9,224 bases of DNA from JAFGJU01 sp964570935 (GTDB lineage Bacteria > Eisenbacteria > RBG-16-71-46 > JAFGJU01), in NCBI GenBank assembly GCA_964570935.1, contig CAZMZP010000035.1, forward strand, positions 1 through 9,224, given 5' to 3'. Under the pieces are notes generated by a model. It saw only the letters and a program-made list of their open reading frames with translations, was not told the origin of the DNA and did not search any database. The position numbers and the translations under genes were made by a program. Below are positions 6,969 through 9,224 of this stretch, one piece after another (positions within the stretch are counted from its first letter, which is position 1; each line of letters starts with the position of its first letter).

Positions 6969-9224
6969 CTAAGGTGCGTTTATCGTGAACGGGACGCTGT
7001 AGTCCTCGCAGCTCCCGTCGGACGCATCCGTCACCCTCACCATGTATTCGGACGACGTGCCGCCGCCGCAGTCGCTGACGGTCCACGAGTACGACCCGTC
7101 GTTGGGCGTGCCCGCAGCGATGGTACACAGCAACGCTGCTCCCTTGTACAGCTCGATGTTCGCGCTACCGCTGCCACCCGTGTGATTCCACAGGATCGTG
7201 CGGGCCTGCCCGACCGTCCAGTTGCTGCCGGAGTAAGGATTCGTGATTTCGAACGTGCAGGGCTGCCCGATGGTGAACAGGTCGCTGAAGGCCGAGCATG
7301 TTCCATCCACCGAGTCCGTTATCTTGACCCTGTACTCATTGGAGTATCCCCCACCGCAGTCGCTGACGGTCCACGAGTAGGAGCCGTCGTTGGGCGTGGA
7401 GGCGGCGATCGTGCAGAGGAAAACGTCCGCCTTGAAGAGCTCGAGTTTCACGTTGGCGCTGCCGCCGCTGGGGGCCCAGAGAATGCTGCGGGCCTGGCCG
7501 TTCAACCACGTGCTCGTGGCGTTGGGGTTCGAGACGTCGAACCCGCAGGGCTCGCCGATGGAGAAGAGGTCGCTGTGCGCGTAGCATTCCGCGTCGGCGC
7601 CGTCCGTTATCTTCACCCTGTATTCGAGCGAGTATCCGCCGCCGCAGTCGTCGACTGTCCACGGGAAGGAACCGGTGTTTGACGCGGCCGGAGCAATCGT
7701 GCAAAGGAGCGCCGCCGCCTTGTACAGCTGGATACTCACTGTCCCGCTCCCTCCGCTCTTTTCCCAGAGGATGCTGCGGGCGTCTCCGTTGTACCACTTG
7801 CTCCCGGAGAACGGGTTCGTGATGGTGAACCCGCAGGCCTCTCCTATCACGAAGTAGTCGCTGAATGCGTAGCAGGCGCCGTCAACGGAGTCCGTGATCT
7901 TGACCCGGTAGTCCGAGTCGAACCCGCCACCGCAGTCCGTCACCAGCCACTGGTACGAGCCGTCGTTCTCGGTGGACGCCGTTATCGGGCACAGGAGCGT
8001 CGCCCCGTTGTACAGCTCCAGCTTGACGTTGGCGCTGGCGCCGCTGGGGTCCCAGAGAATGTACCTGGTCTCGCCGTTCAGCCAGGTGCTGGCGGCGCTC
8101 GGGTTCGAGAACACGAACCCGCACGGCTCGCCCACGGTGAAATAGTCGCTGTACGCGGAGCAGGAGGCGTTGGCTGCGTCGCTTATTTTCACTCTGTAGT
8201 TCGTGGCATAGCCGCCGCCGCAGTCGTTGACCACCCACGTGTACGACTCGTTGTCGGGCGTCGAGGCGGCTATCGCGCACACGAGCGCCGCGCCCTTGAA
8301 CAGCTCCAGCTTGACGTTGGCGCCGGCGCCGCTGGACGTCCACATGATGTACCGAGTCTCGCCGTTCAGCCAGGTGCTCGTGGCGTTCGGGTTACTGAAC
8401 ACGAACCCGCACGGCTCGCCTACAGTGAAATAGTCGCTGTACGCGTAGCACGTGGGGTCGCCCACGTCGGTTATCTTGACACGGTATTCCGTGGAGTATC
8501 CGCCGCCGCAATCGTCCACCGTCCACAGGTAGCCGCCGTCGTTGGCCGTGGTAGGGGTGACAGTGCAGAGCGGGGCGGTGCCCTTGTACAGCTCGATTTT
8601 GACGTTTTCGCCGCCGCCCACCAGCTGCCACATGATCTCCCGTCCCTCGCCGTTGAGCCACGTGCTCCCCGTGTGCGGGTTGGTGACGTCGAACGAGCAG
8701 GTCTGGCCGATGGCGAAATAGTCGCTGAAGTCGTAGCAGGCGGGCGCGGAGTTGTCGGTCACCTTGACCCTGTACTGGGCTGAGATGCCTCCGCCGCAGT
8801 CGCTCACGACCCACTGGTACGCGCCGTCGTTGGCCGCGGCGGCGTCTAAGTCACAAAGGTACGCCGCACCCTGATAGAGCTCGAGTTTGGCCGTGCCCGC
8901 GCCCGCGGGGCTCCAGGATACGGTCCAAGTCTCGCCCACAACCCACGAGCTTCCGGCTGCAGGACTCGTCACCGCGAGAGCGCAGCTCGACGTGAGCGTG
9001 AAGTTGTTGTCGCTTTCGTCGCAGCAGGAACCCTGTGACACGCTGCACACCCGCACCTTGTACAGAGCCCCAGCGTCCGCGCCCGCGAAATCAGTCTCGA
9101 AAAGGCCGTCGTTTTCGGTGCTCTGGGCGAGGGTCAGGTAGAACACGCCGTTCTTGTACAGGTCGACGCGCACGTTCGCGCCGGCGTTGGAGGACGTCCA
9201 CGTGACGGCGTGAGACTCCCCTCT
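6969..9224 (-). CDS. Large secreted-type repeat protein, C-terminal part (5' end outside window)
   Basis: The frame is open from the right edge to a TAG at 6969-6971, at least 751 residues. An internal GTG at 9173 is not the start: the 17 codons before it continue the repeat (RGESHAVTWTSSNAGAN). The visible protein is seven complete repeats of 95-96 residues plus 80 residues of another. Each follows the pattern C-x-F-x-x-x-N-P-x-x-x-S-x-W-x-x-G-x-x-R-x-I-x-W, then NVKLELYKG, LLCTIA-S-TPNDGSYSWTV, DCGGG, YRVKITD, and C-x-x-x-SD-x-F-x-IG. This resembles the Kre9/Knh1-like domain (PF10342), a beta-sandwich of surface proteins. Four cysteines per repeat suggest two disulfides, hence an extracytoplasmic location. 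The first partial repeat differs (extra CC, other spacing). The protein ends directly after the last repeat (TINAP) with no visible C-terminal anchor or sorting domain. Function unknown; adhesion or cell-surface structure is a guess. Confidence 0.85.
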   Translation of the reverse strand, partial: RGESHAVTWTSSNAGANVRVDLYKNGVFYLTLAQSTENDGLFETDFAGADAGALYKVRVCSVSQGSCCDESDNNFTLTSSCALAVTSPAAGSSWVVGETWTVSWSPAGAGTAKLELYQGAAYLCDLDAAAANDGAYQWVVSDCGGGISAQYRVKVTDNSAPACYDFSDYFAIGQTCSFDVTNPHTGSTWLNGEGREIMWQLVGGGENVKIELYKGTAPLCTVTPTTANDGGYLWTVDDCGGGYSTEYRVKITDVGDPTCYAYSDYFTVGEPCGFVFSNPNATSTWLNGETRYIMWTSSGAGANVKLELFKGAALVCAIAASTPDNESYTWVVNDCGGGYATNYRVKISDAANASCSAYSDYFTVGEPCGFVFSNPSAASTWLNGETRYILWDPSGASANVKLELYNGATLLCPITASTENDGSYQWLVTDCGGGFDSDYRVKITDSVDGACYAFSDYFVIGEACGFTITNPFSGSKWYNGDARSILWEKSGGSGTVSIQLYKAAALLCTIAPAASNTGSFPWTVDDCGGGYSLEYRVKITDGADAECYAHSDLFSIGEPCGFDVSNPNATSTWLNGQARSILWAPSGGSANVKLELFKADVFLCTIAASTPNDGSYSWTVSDCGGGYSNEYRVKITDSVDGTCSAFSDLFTIGQPCTFEITNPYSGSNWTVGQARTILWNHTGGSGSANIELYKGAALLCTIAAGTPNDGSYSWTVSDCGGGTSSEYMVRVTDASDGSCEDYSVPFTINAP
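6972..9224 (-). repeat. Tandem 288-base coding repeats (Kre9/Knh1-like domains)
   Basis: Unit borders, taken at the first Cys codon: 6972-7259, 7260-7547, 7548-7835, 7836-8123, 8124-8411 and 8412-8699 (each exactly 288), 8700-8984 (285) and 8985-9224 (240, cut by the edge). Units at 7836 and 8124 are the most alike, and the last two (6972, 7260) share a nearly identical block around the DCGGG codons. Identity falls toward the N-terminal side, where the 8700 unit lacks one codon and the 8985 unit has a different cysteine pattern. Confidence 0.9.

Noticed and set aside
6861..7682. 273-codon open frame on the plus strand opposite the repeat protein
   Set aside because: Its own repetitiveness mirrors the 288-base repeats of the minus-strand gene, and its product has no recognisable motif. 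It is an antisense shadow.
9171..9173. GTG as the start of the repeat protein
   Set aside because: The frame stays open to the right edge, and the codons before it encode the expected first half of a repeat (GE-x-x-x-V-x-W), so the gene continues beyond the window.
6972..9224. Regularly spaced similar sequences that could suggest a CRISPR-like or satellite array
   Set aside because: The period is 288 bases, the similarity is spread over whole units, and the units stay in one frame with conserved protein motifs. This is a domain repeat inside a gene.

Overview
The window is GC-rich and comes from a diderm (Gram-negative-type) bacterium: it encodes a TolC-family outer-membrane channel, a periplasmic adaptor and periplasmic sensor-type proteins. 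The serine acetyltransferase fragment at the left edge resembles, from memory, the long Bacteroidetes-type enzymes. Secreted beta-sandwich repeats like those at the right edge occur in several poorly cultured phyla. I therefore suspect an FCB-group or candidate-phylum organism, but the sequence alone does not settle the lineage.

Layout. Positions 1-332 (+) hold the 3' end of a serine O-acetyltransferase gene. After a short convergent gap with a hairpin, positions 426-6719 (-) hold six tightly packed genes read right to left: ECF sigma factor, zinc-finger anti-sigma factor with one membrane helix, Spy/CpxP-like small periplasmic protein, TolC-family channel, short-hairpin periplasmic adaptor, and MacB-type ABC transporter (ATPase fused to FtsX-like permease). 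Coupling is visible: the Spy-like and TolC genes overlap by ATGA, the TolC and adaptor genes by TGATG, and the adaptor and MacB genes lie 10 bases apart. About 250 noncoding bases (6720-6968) carry strong hairpins and the only plausible promoter region for this operon. From 6969 to the right edge (-) runs the 3' part of a large secreted-type protein made of exact 96-residue repeats (288 bases each), each with four conserved cysteines.

How the genes may work together. The six-gene operon looks like a self-contained envelope-stress or toxic-compound response. The anti-sigma factor would hold the sigma factor at the membrane, the Spy-like protein would sense or buffer periplasmic damage or metal, and the released sigma factor would drive a complete MacAB-TolC-type export machine. 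The logic parallels cnrYXH (sigma, anti-sigma and periplasmic sensor beside an efflux pump), but the pump here is an ABC system instead of RND. This regulatory link is inferred from gene order. The repeat protein and the acetyltransferase appear to be unrelated neighbours.
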